From positions 62,001 through 126,000 of the forward strand of contig NZ_JANJGU010000002.1 of the NCBI RefSeq assembly GCF_024626525.1: DNA of 64,000 bases. The letters run 5' to 3'. This DNA comes from Lederbergia panacisoli. Lineage in GTDB: Bacteria > Bacillota > Bacilli > Bacillales > Bacillaceae_C. Positions 48,718 to 58,871 of this stretch are shown piece after piece; position 1 is the first letter of the stretch, and each line of letters opens with the position of its first letter. Made by a program: the position numbers and the translations under genes. The notes under the pieces are model-generated. The model was not told the DNA's origin, did not search any database, and saw only the letters and a list, made by a program, of their open reading frames with translations.

Positions 48718-49572
48718 TTACTTAAAGAAAAATCGTCGAAGTCTATTAATAAATGAATCCGTTTCTTTATAACCTAAATTGTTTTCGTTTAAATATGATT
48801 GAACGATCGTCTCCATTTTCACCGAAATATTCGAATTTGGATAAGCTGTTGTAAATGCCGTTTGGTTAATGACAGCTTTCCTTACATGACTATCTTCAGG
48901 CAAAACTCCGAGCATTACAGACTCTTTATGTAAAAACTTTAAAACTGTTTGTTTTAATCGTTCCAGTGTTTCTCTTCCTTGCCTTTCTGTATCTGCACGA
49001 TTGCAAATTAAGAAAAAGTTCCCGGCAGCCCCTTCCAAGCAAATAAATTTCATCATTGAATACGCATCTGTTATAGCTGTAGGTTCAGGTGTAGAAATAA
49101 TTAGAATATCGTCGACTGCTAGTAATACCTTTAAGGATGCTGCACTTGCACCAGCTCCCATATCAAAAATAATATAGTCATATTGTTGTTGCAGCTCCCT
49201 TAAACCATCGAGGAGTCTCGCCAACATTCTTTCATCAATTTGGATTGTTTCATTTAAACCATTTCCGGCGGCAATATATGAAAAACCTTCATGCGTATCA
49301 TTTACAACATCCGTTAATGTTGCCTCTTCATATAAAAAATCAGAGAGCGTTAGACGAGCCTGTTTCCCAAGAATAATATTTACGTTACCCATGCCGATAT
49401 CAAAATCAAATAATAAGACACGTTTCTTCTTTTTGTTTAACAATAATGCAATATTAATGGAAATATTGGATTTCCCAACCCCACCTTTCCCACTTACAAC
49501 TGCAATCGTTTTAGCATTGTTTTTGGATAGGCTAGTCATTTTCAATCGCAACTTTTCGGCTTGGTCTTTCAT
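48718..49572 (-). CDS. flhG: Flagellar number regulator FlhG (YlxH)
   Basis: MinD/ParA-like ATPase that with FlhF sets flagellar number and position and binds FliM/FliY. It has 284 residues. An N-terminal activation helix (MKDQAEKLRLKM) for stimulating FlhF precedes the deviant Walker A GKGGVGKSNISIN and FDFDIGMGN. It overlaps flhF by 4 bp. Confidence 0.95.
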   Translation of the reverse strand: MKDQAEKLRLKMTSLSKNNAKTIAVVSGKGGVGKSNISINIALLLNKKKKRVLLFDFDIGMGNVNIILGKQARLTLSDFLYEEATLTDVVNDTHEGFSYIAAGNGLNETIQIDERMLARLLDGLRELQQQYDYIIFDMGAGASAASLKVLLAVDDILIISTPEPTAITDAYSMMKFICLEGAAGNFFLICNRADTERQGRETLERLKQTVLKFLHKESVMLGVLPEDSHVRKAVINQTAFTTAYPNSNISVKMETIVQSYLNENNLGYKETDSFINRLRRFFFK

Positions 49573-50717
49573 GAGGATTCACGCCTAAGAATATATTTTG
49601 CAATAACTTCAGGAGTGGCTGCTATAATATCGTCCGGTACGTCTTGTCCCGTAGTAATGTAGGCAGCCCCTTTTTTGTATTTGCATATTAAATTATACAT
49701 AACTCCAAAGTTTCTCGTCTCATCAGCTTTAGTAAAGATAAATTTGTTGAATGCCATTTCCAAGAAATTTTCCACAATTCTTTCGATGTCTTTTTCTTTC
49801 ATGGAAATTGATAATACTAAGTAGGTATCCATATTGTCTTTATCGCCGAACAGTTTTACTAAGTCATCAATATATCTTTTTTCCTGATAGTTTCGCCCTG
49901 CTGTATCAATAAGGACGACATCATATTCCGAGTACTTGTTGATAGCTTTACGAATGTCTTTTTCATCATAAATTATTTCAACCGGAATATTTAATAATTG
50001 TGCGTAAGTTTTTAATTGATCAATAGCAGCAATTCTATATGTGTCAGTCGTAATAAGAGCTACTTTTTTATGATGTTCTAGAACTGCTTCCGCCGCTAAT
50101 TTAGCAATAGTTGTTGTTTTTCCGACACCTGTTGGACCAACAAAATTGATAAATTTCTTTTCATATGATATTCCATCAAAGTTGACTAGATTTAGTTGAT
50201 TGATCATTTGTGATATACACCATTGATCAATCTCAGATTCACTTGGTTCATTTTCAGAGCTTCGCCAATTTTCGAGTAACGCCTCGCCAATATTCAATAA
50301 AAATGTCTCATCTACCTCTTCCTCTTGTAGCTTAAGCAAAGACTTTTGGATGTTTTCCGGAAACTGATTGTAACTTGAATAGTTACTTTTCTTTATTGAT
50401 TTAAGCTCAGATTTTAACTCGGCAATTTCCGAGAATATATCCTGTTCCTTATGTGCTGTTGGTTGGATATAAGTAGGAGTTGTTGTATTATTTGCAATTG
50501 GACTCTTTCTGTTATTATTTTTTCTTGTCAACGCTTGATGAATTGGTTGTTCATCCAAGGCCGCAATAACTTCAATGCTTTTTTTTCGAAATAGACCAAG
50601 GAAGCCACCATGGAAAATCACTTTCGAATTTAATATGACAGCATTTTCGCCTAACTCTAGCTTAATTTTTTTCATTGCTTCCGGCATAGTCGGGGCAATA
50701 ATTTTTTTAATATTCAT
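49569..50717 (-). CDS. flhF: Flagellar SRP-type GTPase FlhF
   Basis: GTPase guiding flagellar placement. It has 382 residues: a basic N-terminal domain, an N domain (about 110-180) and an NG domain with GPTGVGKTTTIAKLAA, DTAGRNYQ and TKADE. The SRP-like fold is clear. Overlaps flhA by 4 bp. Confidence 0.96.
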   Translation of the reverse strand: MNIKKIIAPTMPEAMKKIKLELGENAVILNSKVIFHGGFLGLFRKKSIEVIAALDEQPIHQALTRKNNNRKSPIANNTTTPTYIQPTAHKEQDIFSEIAELKSELKSIKKSNYSSYNQFPENIQKSLLKLQEEEVDETFLLNIGEALLENWRSSENEPSESEIDQWCISQMINQLNLVNFDGISYEKKFINFVGPTGVGKTTTIAKLAAEAVLEHHKKVALITTDTYRIAAIDQLKTYAQLLNIPVEIIYDEKDIRKAINKYSEYDVVLIDTAGRNYQEKRYIDDLVKLFGDKDNMDTYLVLSISMKEKDIERIVENFLEMAFNKFIFTKADETRNFGVMYNLICKYKKGAAYITTGQDVPDDIIAATPEVIAKYILRRESS

Positions 50718-52747
50718 TCAACACTCACCATCCCAGTGCTTTGAACTTCCACGTTTGCTTCCAGTTCGTTATATGAAAGGACAGGAACTTGTGGAAAATA
50801 TCTTTCTGTTAATTGTCTTACATACATCCGAACAGCAGGTGAACAAAGTAAAATAGGAGCTTGCTGCATTAATGATTGCTGTTCAATTTGGGCTGCTGTC
50901 GCTTCAAGAATTGATTGGGAATCATCGGGATCCATTGATAAGTAATTCCCATGTTCTGTTTGCTGCACACTGTCTGCAATTAATTTTTCCACTTTACCTG
51001 ATACAGTAATCACCTTTAACATTGAATTTCCATCTGCATATTGATTTGTTATTTGCCTAGCCAATCCTTGCCTTACATACTCTGAAAGTAAATCAGTATC
51101 CGTGCTCATTTTCCCATAGTCCGCCAAAGTTTCAAAAATAACAGGTAAATTTCTTATTGAAACATTCTCTTTCAACAGTTTTGCCAGAACCTTTTGAACC
51201 TCACCAATGGTAAGCGGGTTTGGAGTTACTTCCTCTATCAGAATTGGAAATGATTCTTTTAGATGATCAATAAGCTGCTTTGTTTCTTGTCTTCCTAATA
51301 GCTCATACGCATTCGCTTTTAATATTTCAGTAATATGAGTGGAAACGACAGATGGAGGATCCACAACTGTGTATCCTAGTATTTCTGCTTGTTCTTTTAC
51401 TTCTTCTGTAATCCACTTTGCTGGTAGACCAAATGAAGGTTCGATCGTATCAATTCCTTCCAGCATATCTTCTCCACCTGGGCTCATAGCTAAGTAATGA
51501 TCTAATAATAGCTCACCCCTCGCCATTTCACTGCCTTTTATTTTTAATCGATAAGCATTAGGTTCTAGTTGAATATTATCTCTAATTCTAACGACAGGGA
51601 TGACAATACCTAATTCTAATGCTAACTGCCTTCTAATCATAATAATACGATCAAGTAAATCTCCACCTTGGTTCACGTCTGCAAGAGGGATTAGACCATA
51701 ACCAAACTCGAATTCTATAGCTTCTACATTAAGTAAATTAATTACGCTTTCTGGGCTTTTTAAGTCATCCGCTTCAGTATCATCAAGCTGATCTAACAAA
51801 TCTGCCTCTTGCTTGGCAGGTACACGAGAAAGAGCAATGCCACCAACAGCAAGTGAAGCGGCGATTGGAATCGTTAAAATATCGTTGATTGGTGTTGCTA
51901 AGCCTAGCAGAAAGATGGTACCTGCTGCTACGTACAACATTTTCGGAAAAGCAAATAGCTGGCCGATAATGTCAGAACCAAGATTCCCTTCGGAAGCTGC
52001 CCTAGTAACGACTATTCCGGTGGCGGTAGAAATAAGCAGCGCCGGGATTTGACTCACAATTCCATCCCCGACTGTCAGCATTGAATATTTCAATGCTGCT
52101 TCACCTATCGGTAGTCCTTGTTGAAGCATACCAATAATGATTCCGAATAAAAGGTTGATTATAACTATGATGATTCCTGCTATCGCATCACCTTTAACAA
52201 ATTTACTTGCTCCATCCATTGCACCGTAAAAATCTGATTCTCTTGAAACCTTTTCCCTTCGTTCCCGTGCTTCATGCTCAGATATGACTCCAGCATTTAA
52301 ATCAGCATCAATACTCATTTGTTTCCCCGGCATCGCATCTAAAGTGAAACGCGCCGCAACCTCGGAAACACGTTCCGCACCTTTTGTGATAACCACAAAT
52401 TGAATAATAACCAATATGAAGAACACGACTAGACCAACTAGTACGTTTCCACCGACAACAAAAGTCCCGAACGTTTCAACGACACCGCCAGCATCACCTT
52501 TTGAAAGGATCGATCTTGTCGTTGAAACATTCAGGCCTAATCTAAAAAGTGTCAACAGTAAAAGTAATGACGGGAAAATTGAAAATTGGAGAGGTTCTTG
52601 CATATTCATAGATGTTAATAATACCAGAAGAGCAAGTGAAATATTTATTATGATGAGCAAGCTTAATAACCATGTAGGAAAAGGGATAACCAGCATGGCA
52701 ACAATTAATATTACACTTAATAGAATTGCAAGGTCTTTCACTTTCAT
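50714..52747 (-). CDS. flhA: Flagellar export gate protein FlhA
   Basis: Core of the type III export gate. It has 677 residues: about eight transmembrane helices in the first 320, the FHIPEP-type signature region (RFTLDAMPGKQMSIDADLNAG), a linker, and a cytosolic chaperone/substrate-docking domain. Confidence 0.97.
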   Translation of the reverse strand: MKVKDLAILLSVILIVAMLVIPFPTWLLSLLIIINISLALLVLLTSMNMQEPLQFSIFPSLLLLLTLFRLGLNVSTTRSILSKGDAGGVVETFGTFVVGGNVLVGLVVFFILVIIQFVVITKGAERVSEVAARFTLDAMPGKQMSIDADLNAGVISEHEARERREKVSRESDFYGAMDGASKFVKGDAIAGIIIVIINLLFGIIIGMLQQGLPIGEAALKYSMLTVGDGIVSQIPALLISTATGIVVTRAASEGNLGSDIIGQLFAFPKMLYVAAGTIFLLGLATPINDILTIPIAASLAVGGIALSRVPAKQEADLLDQLDDTEADDLKSPESVINLLNVEAIEFEFGYGLIPLADVNQGGDLLDRIIMIRRQLALELGIVIPVVRIRDNIQLEPNAYRLKIKGSEMARGELLLDHYLAMSPGGEDMLEGIDTIEPSFGLPAKWITEEVKEQAEILGYTVVDPPSVVSTHITEILKANAYELLGRQETKQLIDHLKESFPILIEEVTPNPLTIGEVQKVLAKLLKENVSIRNLPVIFETLADYGKMSTDTDLLSEYVRQGLARQITNQYADGNSMLKVITVSGKVEKLIADSVQQTEHGNYLSMDPDDSQSILEATAAQIEQQSLMQQAPILLCSPAVRMYVRQLTERYFPQVPVLSYNELEANVEVQSTGMVSVE

Positions 52748-52768
52748 AACTATCTCTCCACTAAAAAA

Positions 52769-53851
52769 CTAGATTTTATGTTTAATTCTATAGACATAAG
52801 CAAGAATTTCCGCAACTGCTTTAAAAAACTCATCAGGAATTTTTTGCCCAATGTCGAGCTGATCATATAAAGAACGAGCCAAAAGGCGATTTTCAACCAT
52901 AATAATATTATGTTCACTAGCAATACTTTTAATTTTTTGCGCCATAAAATCTATTCCTTTTGCTATTACGACTGGCGCATCGTCATTTTCATCATCGTAT
53001 TTTAGAGCAATGGCATAATGAGTAGGATTTGTAATAATTACATCGGCTTTTGGGACTTCCTGCATCATCCGTGACATTGCCATTTCACGCTGCTTTTGTT
53101 TCACCTTAGACTTTATCAAAGGATCCCCTTCAGTATTTTTAAATTCGTCTTTAATGTCCTGTTTCGACATCCGAATATTTTTTTCATAATCATACCTCTG
53201 GTACAAATAATCAAATAAAGATAAAAATAAAAGTGCAAGTGATGCGGCAATTCCCATTTGAAGCGTAAGGCTGCCCACCGTTTTCAATGCTGCCCCAATA
53301 GATTTATGTGACAATATAAGAACTTCATCTATTCTAATCCATAGAACAAAAAAAGTAATGCTCCCTACAAAACCGATTTTTAATATAGATTTTAATAATT
53401 CTACAATTGCTCTAATCGAAAAAATGCGCTTCATCCCTTTGATTGGATCAAGTTTTTCCAATTTAGGCTGTAATGGTTCACCTGTTACCATAAATCCGAC
53501 TTGTGCAAGGTTCGAAGCAATTCCGGCAATAAGTGCTATCAGCATGACCGGGCCAATTAAAAAGACTAGTTCTTTCAATATATCCAATAAAATTAGTTGA
53601 ATATTATCCTCTGAAACTTCCATTAATAAAAACTCATTAAAGGAGTGTCGAAATGTGTCTACAGCTATTTTTCCCATATTGGATGCAAAGAATGAGAGAA
53701 ATAAAAAGACAGCTAATAGCCCTATTGCGGTATTTACATCTTGACTTTTTGCTGTTTGTCCTTTTTTTCGGGCATCCAGGCGCTTTTTTGGAGTTGCCTT
53801 TTCCGTCTTTTCTCCGGCAAAGAATTGGAGATCCAGATTCAGCTGTTTCAT
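52769..53851 (-). CDS. flhB: Flagellar export switch protein FlhB
   Basis: Controls the switch from rod/hook to filament export. It has 360 residues, four transmembrane helices (30-215), and a cytosolic domain with the self-cleavage motif NPTHYAIA near residue 276. It begins MKQLNLDLQFFAGEKTEKAT as in other bacilli. Overlaps fliR by 4 bp. Confidence 0.97.
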   Translation of the reverse strand: MKQLNLDLQFFAGEKTEKATPKKRLDARKKGQTAKSQDVNTAIGLLAVFLFLSFFASNMGKIAVDTFRHSFNEFLLMEVSEDNIQLILLDILKELVFLIGPVMLIALIAGIASNLAQVGFMVTGEPLQPKLEKLDPIKGMKRIFSIRAIVELLKSILKIGFVGSITFFVLWIRIDEVLILSHKSIGAALKTVGSLTLQMGIAASLALLFLSLFDYLYQRYDYEKNIRMSKQDIKDEFKNTEGDPLIKSKVKQKQREMAMSRMMQEVPKADVIITNPTHYAIALKYDDENDDAPVVIAKGIDFMAQKIKSIASEHNIIMVENRLLARSLYDQLDIGQKIPDEFFKAVAEILAYVYRIKHKI

Positions 53852-54624
53852 CCCGTTCCTCCTATAAGCCTCATAACATTTCTCATAACATGCAACATCG
53901 TTTCAAATAAATTTTGCACAACACCAAACATAACTCCAAGAACGATAAATAAAATAATGAAACTTACTGCAATTTTGATTGGAAACCCAACGACAAAAAT
54001 ATTCAACTGTGGAACAGTCCGTGCCACAATTCCTAAGGCTACATCCACGAGAAAAAGCGAGGCGACAACTGGGATCGCCATTTGAAAAGCAATAGCGAAC
54101 ATCATACTGAATGATTTAACGATATACTCTGCCATAGAAAAGTTTCCAAAAGGGATAAATACTTGGTCAATCGGAATAAATTGATAACTATAGAAAATCC
54201 CATCCAAAATTAAATGATGACCATTAACAGCAAGTAAAAATAACAAAGAAAACATGTATAAGTATTGACCAATAAGGGGACTTTGCGTTCCAGTCTGCGG
54301 ATCAATCACATTGGCAATGGCGAAACCCATTTGGAAATCAATGAAACCACCTGCAATTTGTATAGCGGAAAGAATCATATACGCAGTAAAACCGATAAAA
54401 AGACCGACACAAGCTTCTTTAAGAATAAGTAAGAAATACTCTCCATTAATTTCGATGGATTGCACATCAATTGTGTAATACATCAATAAAGATAAAAAGA
54501 AGGCGAAGCCAATTCTATAAGGTGCAGGAAGTGTTCTATATGAAAAAAGCGGCAGTGTAACAAAAAATGCCGATACCCTCATAAAAACTAGCATGAAAAC
54601 TGATAAATTTGGGACTAGTTCCAT
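53848..54624 (-). CDS. fliR: Flagellar export protein FliR
   Basis: Membrane component of the FliPQR export channel. It has 258 residues and about six transmembrane helices, with VLVFMRVSAFF... type N-terminus and the QMGFAIANVIDPQTG loop typical of FliR. Four bases separate it from fliQ. Confidence 0.95.
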   Translation of the reverse strand: MELVPNLSVFMLVFMRVSAFFVTLPLFSYRTLPAPYRIGFAFFLSLLMYYTIDVQSIEINGEYFLLILKEACVGLFIGFTAYMILSAIQIAGGFIDFQMGFAIANVIDPQTGTQSPLIGQYLYMFSLLFLLAVNGHHLILDGIFYSYQFIPIDQVFIPFGNFSMAEYIVKSFSMMFAIAFQMAIPVVASLFLVDVALGIVARTVPQLNIFVVGFPIKIAVSFIILFIVLGVMFGVVQNLFETMLHVMRNVMRLIGGTG

Positions 54625-54628
54625 TCAA

Positions 54629-54898
54629 TCAACCTACAAACCGCGTTAAATTCTGAAAGATTTCTGTAACATATGATAGCAGCCTGCTCAACATCCAAGG
54701 TCCTAAAAATACGACACCTACTAAAACTGCTACAATTTTCGGAATAAATGCCAATGTTTGTTCTTGGATTTGAGTTGTAGCCTGAAAAATACTGACAGCT
54801 AGCCCCACAGCCAAAGCAATAACAAGCAATGGACCTGCTACAATTAAAATCGTATATACCCCTTTTTCCGCTAGCGAGATGACGGCTTCGGCACTCAT
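54629..54898 (-). CDS. fliQ: Flagellar export protein FliQ
   Basis: An 89-residue, two-helix membrane protein of the export channel (VAGPLLVIALAVGLAVSIFQ; FIPKIVAVLVGVVFLGPWM). Position between fliP and fliR confirms it. Confidence 0.96.
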   Translation of the reverse strand: MSAEAVISLAEKGVYTILIVAGPLLVIALAVGLAVSIFQATTQIQEQTLAFIPKIVAVLVGVVFLGPWMLSRLLSYVTEIFQNLTRFVG

Positions 54899-54937
54899 AT
54901 GATCACTCCATTAATCTACTACTTTCAGAATCTAAAT

Positions 54938-55606
54938 TTATGAAAAGCTTTGCAGCAACGATTTAACTACTAAATACCAACCATCAACAAGTACAAAAAG
55001 CAATATTTTAAATGGGAGTGAAATCATGACTGGCGGCAGCATCATCATCCCCATTGACATTAAAATACTAGCTACAACCATATCTATCACTAAAAAAGGT
55101 ATAAAAATCATAAATCCAATTTGAAAAGCCGTTTTAAGTTCGCTTAATGCATAAGCGGGTACAAACACGGTTAACGGAATATCCTGTATTGTTTCTGGTC
55201 TTTCCGCTTTTGAATATGTTAGAAATAGCTCTAAATCTTTTTGCCTAGTATGCTTACTCATGAACTCTCTAAAAGGTATAGCTGCTTTTTCATATGCCTC
55301 TTCTAAGTTGATTTCATCATTAAATAGAGGAGTTAGAGCTTGATCATTCACCTGACTAAATGTGGGAGCCATTATAAAAAAAGTTAAAAATAAAGCTAGT
55401 CCCACCAAAACCTGGTTAGGCGGCATTTGTTGTGTTGCAAGAGATGTTCTGACAAAAGAAAGAACAATGATAATTCTAGTAAATGATGTCATCAAAATTA
55501 AAATACTCGGAGCAATAGATAAAACAGTAAGCAATAATAATAGCTTAACTGAGGTAGAAACTGATTCGGATGAACTACTATTAAAAAACTCCATAAACTC
55601 ATTCAT
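54938..55606 (-). CDS. fliP: Flagellar export protein FliP
   Basis: Channel-forming export component. It has 222 residues with the two FliP signatures (MTSFTRIIIVLSFVRTSL; FVPAYALSELKTAFQIGF). The N-terminal hydrophobic region follows 18 polar residues and may act as a signal or anchor. It overlaps fliO by 8 bp. Confidence 0.96.
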   Translation of the reverse strand: MNEFMEFFNSSSSESVSTSVKLLLLLTVLSIAPSILILMTSFTRIIIVLSFVRTSLATQQMPPNQVLVGLALFLTFFIMAPTFSQVNDQALTPLFNDEINLEEAYEKAAIPFREFMSKHTRQKDLELFLTYSKAERPETIQDIPLTVFVPAYALSELKTAFQIGFMIFIPFLVIDMVVASILMSMGMMMLPPVMISLPFKILLFVLVDGWYLVVKSLLQSFS

Positions 55607-56279
55607 CTAAGTCTGACCCCTTGTTTTCAAGCTTATTCATTGTTTTATTGCGCTCCCTTTTGATTTCATCTAGTTGTTTTTTCAAATGGGCAGAAAAGTG
55701 CTCGCGCGACATTTCACTTGTTTCATTTGTTTTCTTTATTCGTTTTATCCATTTCGTAATCATATCAACAGGTTGAAGACTTTGTTCCAGCTGTTCTTCA
55801 TATTGCCGCATATAATTCTCATATTCCTCGCCATCAGCTATCTCTTTTAAAAGCTGTACATTCTCTCCAACCCCAAGAATGAGGAGACGATTACCCACTT
55901 TTATGATCTGTATTGAACGGTTGCCGCCTAATGGCGTACCACCTATATTTTGAACAAGTCGATTTTGTCCGAAAGACTGACTTCTTTTACTAATGAATTT
56001 CAATAAGAAATATAAAATTGCTATGACAAATATAAGTGCAAAAACCATTTTTACAATATCCGATATTCCTATACTATCTGAACCATCTAATATTGGTTTT
56101 ATGGTATCGTCGGTTACTTGCGTTTTGTCTTTCTCTTCATCGCAATTATTCGAAAAACATTCGTCCACCATTCCACTAGGCGGATTGTTTTCAGCAAAAA
56201 CAATCGATTGATCCGCTTGGCTAAGAAGTAAAAACATGATAGTAAAAACAAATAGCGATCGTTTCATAATCAAATTCAT
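55599..56279 (-). CDS. fliO: Flagellar biosynthesis protein FliO (FliZ)
   Basis: Assists FliP stability and export-gate assembly. It has 226 residues: an N-terminal signal peptide (about 1-27), an acidic outside segment with two Cys (ECFSNNC), one transmembrane helix (about 71-92) and a cytosolic tail rich in Lys/Glu. No strong ribosome-binding site is seen before either of the two ATG candidates (56279, 56267). Called FliZ in B. subtilis. Confidence 0.88.
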   Translation of the reverse strand: MNLIMKRSLFVFTIMFLLLSQADQSIVFAENNPPSGMVDECFSNNCDEEKDKTQVTDDTIKPILDGSDSIGISDIVKMVFALIFVIAILYFLLKFISKRSQSFGQNRLVQNIGGTPLGGNRSIQIIKVGNRLLILGVGENVQLLKEIADGEEYENYMRQYEEQLEQSLQPVDMITKWIKRIKKTNETSEMSREHFSAHLKKQLDEIKRERNKTMNKLENKGSDLDE

Positions 56280-56288
56280 CTTGGTGAA

Positions 56289-56651
56289 TTAACCTAATGT
56301 TTTTTGGATAGCTTCAATTACTCTATCCGCTTGGAACGGCTTAACGATAAAGTCTTTTGCACCAGCTTGAATGGCGTCAATGACCATTGCTTGTTGCCCC
56401 ATTGCGGAACACATTATAATTTTTGCAGCCGGGTCAACAGATCTAATTTCTTTTAATGCTGTAATTCCATCCATTTCAGGCATGGTAATATCCATTGTAA
56501 CCAGATCTGGTTTTAGGTCTTTATATTTTTCTACAGCTTGAATGCCATCCACAGCTTCACCAACTACCTCAAAACCATTTTTCACTAAAATATCTTTAAT
56601 CATCATTCTCATAAATGCGGCATCATCCACAATTAAAATTCTATTGGCCAT
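56289..56651 (-). CDS. cheY: Chemotaxis response regulator CheY
   Basis: Single receiver domain of 120 residues; CheY-P binds the FliM switch. It has the acidic pocket VDD (9-10), phospho-acceptor Asp54 in VTMDITMPEMDG, and the Lys in DFIVKPFQ. Located between fliY and fliO as in B. subtilis. Confidence 0.97.
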   Translation of the reverse strand: MANRILIVDDAAFMRMMIKDILVKNGFEVVGEAVDGIQAVEKYKDLKPDLVTMDITMPEMDGITALKEIRSVDPAAKIIMCSAMGQQAMVIDAIQAGAKDFIVKPFQADRVIEAIQKTLG

Positions 56652-56669
56652 AGTAATTCCTCCTAAATA

Positions 56670-57842
56670 TTAATTCAATTTTTTTAATCTGTCTGTTTGG
56701 CTGACGATGTCAGTTACTCTTACCCCAAAGTTTTCATCAATTACAACTACTTCGCCTTTAGCGATTAAACGGCTATTTACTAGTATTTCAACTGGTTCAC
56801 CCGCTAGTTTATCCAGTTCAATAATGGAACCTGCACCAAGTTCAAGAATATCTTTAACAGATTTTTTTGTTCTTCCAAGCTCGACTGTTACTTGCAATGG
56901 AATATCGAGAAGCATATCAAGGTTTTTTGTTTCAGGAACAGGAGCATTAGGTTGATTCAACTCTAAAAAGCTTGCCGTTTGTACATTTAATTGACTTTTA
57001 TCATTATCATCAACAGCTGCTTTGCTTTTTTCCATTTTTGGCTCTTCCATACTATTTCTTATGGATTGGCTTTGTGGATTCTCGGCATTCTCTGATGTTT
57101 GAATCTTATTTGCATTTGGACTAGTTGCAGGTTTCATCTCAGAAGGTGAACTTCCGTTGTTGGCCAATAAATCCTCTACAAGCTTTTTCGCAAAATCAAT
57201 TGGAAGAACCTGCATAATATCTGAATCTATTAAATTTCCGATTTTTAGTCTGAACGATACTTTTACAAGAAGATTTTGTTGAGGAATCGTATCTCTTCCT
57301 TCTCCTTCGGAAATATTCAATAACTCAATTGAAGGTGGGGAAATATCAACTTTTTTCTCGAAAATAGAAGACATCGAAGTAGCAGCTGATCCCATCATTT
57401 GATTCATTGCTTCTTGAACAGCACTTAAATGAATTTCATCTAACATTTCTGCAGGCGAATTCCCATCTCCCCCCAGCATTAAATCTGCTATTATGGTAGC
57501 ATCACTTTGCTTAATAACAAGAATATTTACTCCGGAGAAACCTGATGTATATTTAACTTGTATTGCAACATATGGATGTGGAAACTCTTCTTCCAGTTTC
57601 GCATTATCAATAATGGAGACGGAGGGAGTCGTTATTTCTACTTTCTGGTTCAGTAATGTAGATAAAGCAGTTGCTGAACTTCCAATTGAAATATTTCCGA
57701 GTTCTCCTATAGCATCCTGTTGCATAGCATTTAAAAAATCTGATACATCATGGACCTCTTCTTGTTTAATTGATTCTTCGGTTATAGGTTCCCCCCGTAA
57801 TAACGCATCAATCTCATCTTGTGAAAGCATATCACCATTCAT
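56670..57842 (-). CDS. fliY: Flagellar switch protein and CheY-P phosphatase FliY
   Basis: C-ring protein that combines a CheC-like CheY-P phosphatase with a FliN domain. It has 390 residues from the chosen ATG. The N-terminal peptide MLSQDEIDALL may bind CheY; two phosphatase motifs follow (ELGNISIGSSATALS and QEAMNQMMGSAATSMS), then a Ser/Asn/Lys-rich linker (225-300) and FliN (about 300-390, VTVELGRTKKSVKDILEL). It overlaps fliM by 11 bp. Confidence 0.95.
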   Translation of the reverse strand: MNGDMLSQDEIDALLRGEPITEESIKQEEVHDVSDFLNAMQQDAIGELGNISIGSSATALSTLLNQKVEITTPSVSIIDNAKLEEEFPHPYVAIQVKYTSGFSGVNILVIKQSDATIIADLMLGGDGNSPAEMLDEIHLSAVQEAMNQMMGSAATSMSSIFEKKVDISPPSIELLNISEGEGRDTIPQQNLLVKVSFRLKIGNLIDSDIMQVLPIDFAKKLVEDLLANNGSSPSEMKPATSPNANKIQTSENAENPQSQSIRNSMEEPKMEKSKAAVDDNDKSQLNVQTASFLELNQPNAPVPETKNLDMLLDIPLQVTVELGRTKKSVKDILELGAGSIIELDKLAGEPVEILVNSRLIAKGEVVVIDENFGVRVTDIVSQTDRLKKLN

Positions 57843-58833
57843 TGTCTCCTTCACCCTCCTTTATATTATCTATTATTTGCACAGCCATTTTTTTATTGCG
57901 TTTGCCAGGCTGTCCTATAAACTTTGGCTTTTCACCAAGTTTAATGGTCAGAGGGTCATCAATACGGCTGTTTAATTCAATGACATCTCCTAAACTCAAA
58001 GATAGAAAGTCATGGATTGTAATAGTGGATACTCCCAGTTCAACGGTTAACTCGATATGAGCTTCTTTTATTTTCTCTTCGAGCAAAGCAACCTCTTCTG
58101 GCTTCCTCACCTTTGCATTTGTTTCCATCCAATAATGCGCTGAAAGTTTTGGAATAATTGGCTCTAACAGTACATGTGGAATACAAATATTAATCATCCC
58201 ACTAGTATCTCCTACACTAGCATTCATTGATATGACAACAACTGTTTCATTAGGAGTCGCAATTTGCAAAAATTGCGGATTCACTTCGAGTTCGGTTAAT
58301 ATCGGATCAATTTCCGCGATGCCTGACCAAGCTTCTTGTAAATGTTCCAATGTATTCTCAAATAAATTTGTCATAAGCCGCGTTTCGATTTCAGTTAAAT
58401 TATCTATTTTATTTAAGGATGTTCCTTTTCCACCAAGGATGCGGTCAATCATGGCATAAGCGATATTGGGATGTATTTCCATGATCATTCTTCCATCCAG
58501 AGGAGGCACTTCTATGACATTTAAAATCGTCATATTCGGTACAGAACGAATATATTCCTCATATGGTATTTGATCCGCTGTCGCTACAGTAATATTGACA
58601 TAAGTCCTAAGTTGAGCAGAAAAGTAAGTTGTTAATAAGCGGGCGAAATTCTCGTAAATTCTTGTCAAGCTCCTTACTTGATCCTTAGAAAATCTCAACG
58701 CCCGTTTAAAGTCGTATATTTTAACCCTTTTTACGTCTTCTTCCCGCTTAAAATCATCAGCTGACATTTCCCCCGTTGATATAGCGGAAAGCAAAGCATC
58801 GATCTCACTTTGAGATAATACATCATCCGGCAT
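57832..58833 (-). CDS. fliM: Flagellar motor switch protein FliM
   Basis: C-ring switch protein that binds CheY-P. It has 333 residues with the N-terminal CheY-binding peptide VLSQSEIDALLSAI, the middle domain with GGKG (MIDRILGGKGTSLN) and the C-terminal SpoA-like domain. GGAGGTGTAGCC precedes the ATG. Confidence 0.97.
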   Translation of the reverse strand: MPDDVLSQSEIDALLSAISTGEMSADDFKREEDVKRVKIYDFKRALRFSKDQVRSLTRIYENFARLLTTYFSAQLRTYVNITVATADQIPYEEYIRSVPNMTILNVIEVPPLDGRMIMEIHPNIAYAMIDRILGGKGTSLNKIDNLTEIETRLMTNLFENTLEHLQEAWSGIAEIDPILTELEVNPQFLQIATPNETVVVISMNASVGDTSGMINICIPHVLLEPIIPKLSAHYWMETNAKVRKPEEVALLEEKIKEAHIELTVELGVSTITIHDFLSLSLGDVIELNSRIDDPLTIKLGEKPKFIGQPGKRNKKMAVQIIDNIKEGEGDNEW

Positions 58834-58871
58834 GGCTACACCTCCGTTTCAAATTAGTAATCTAGTACTTT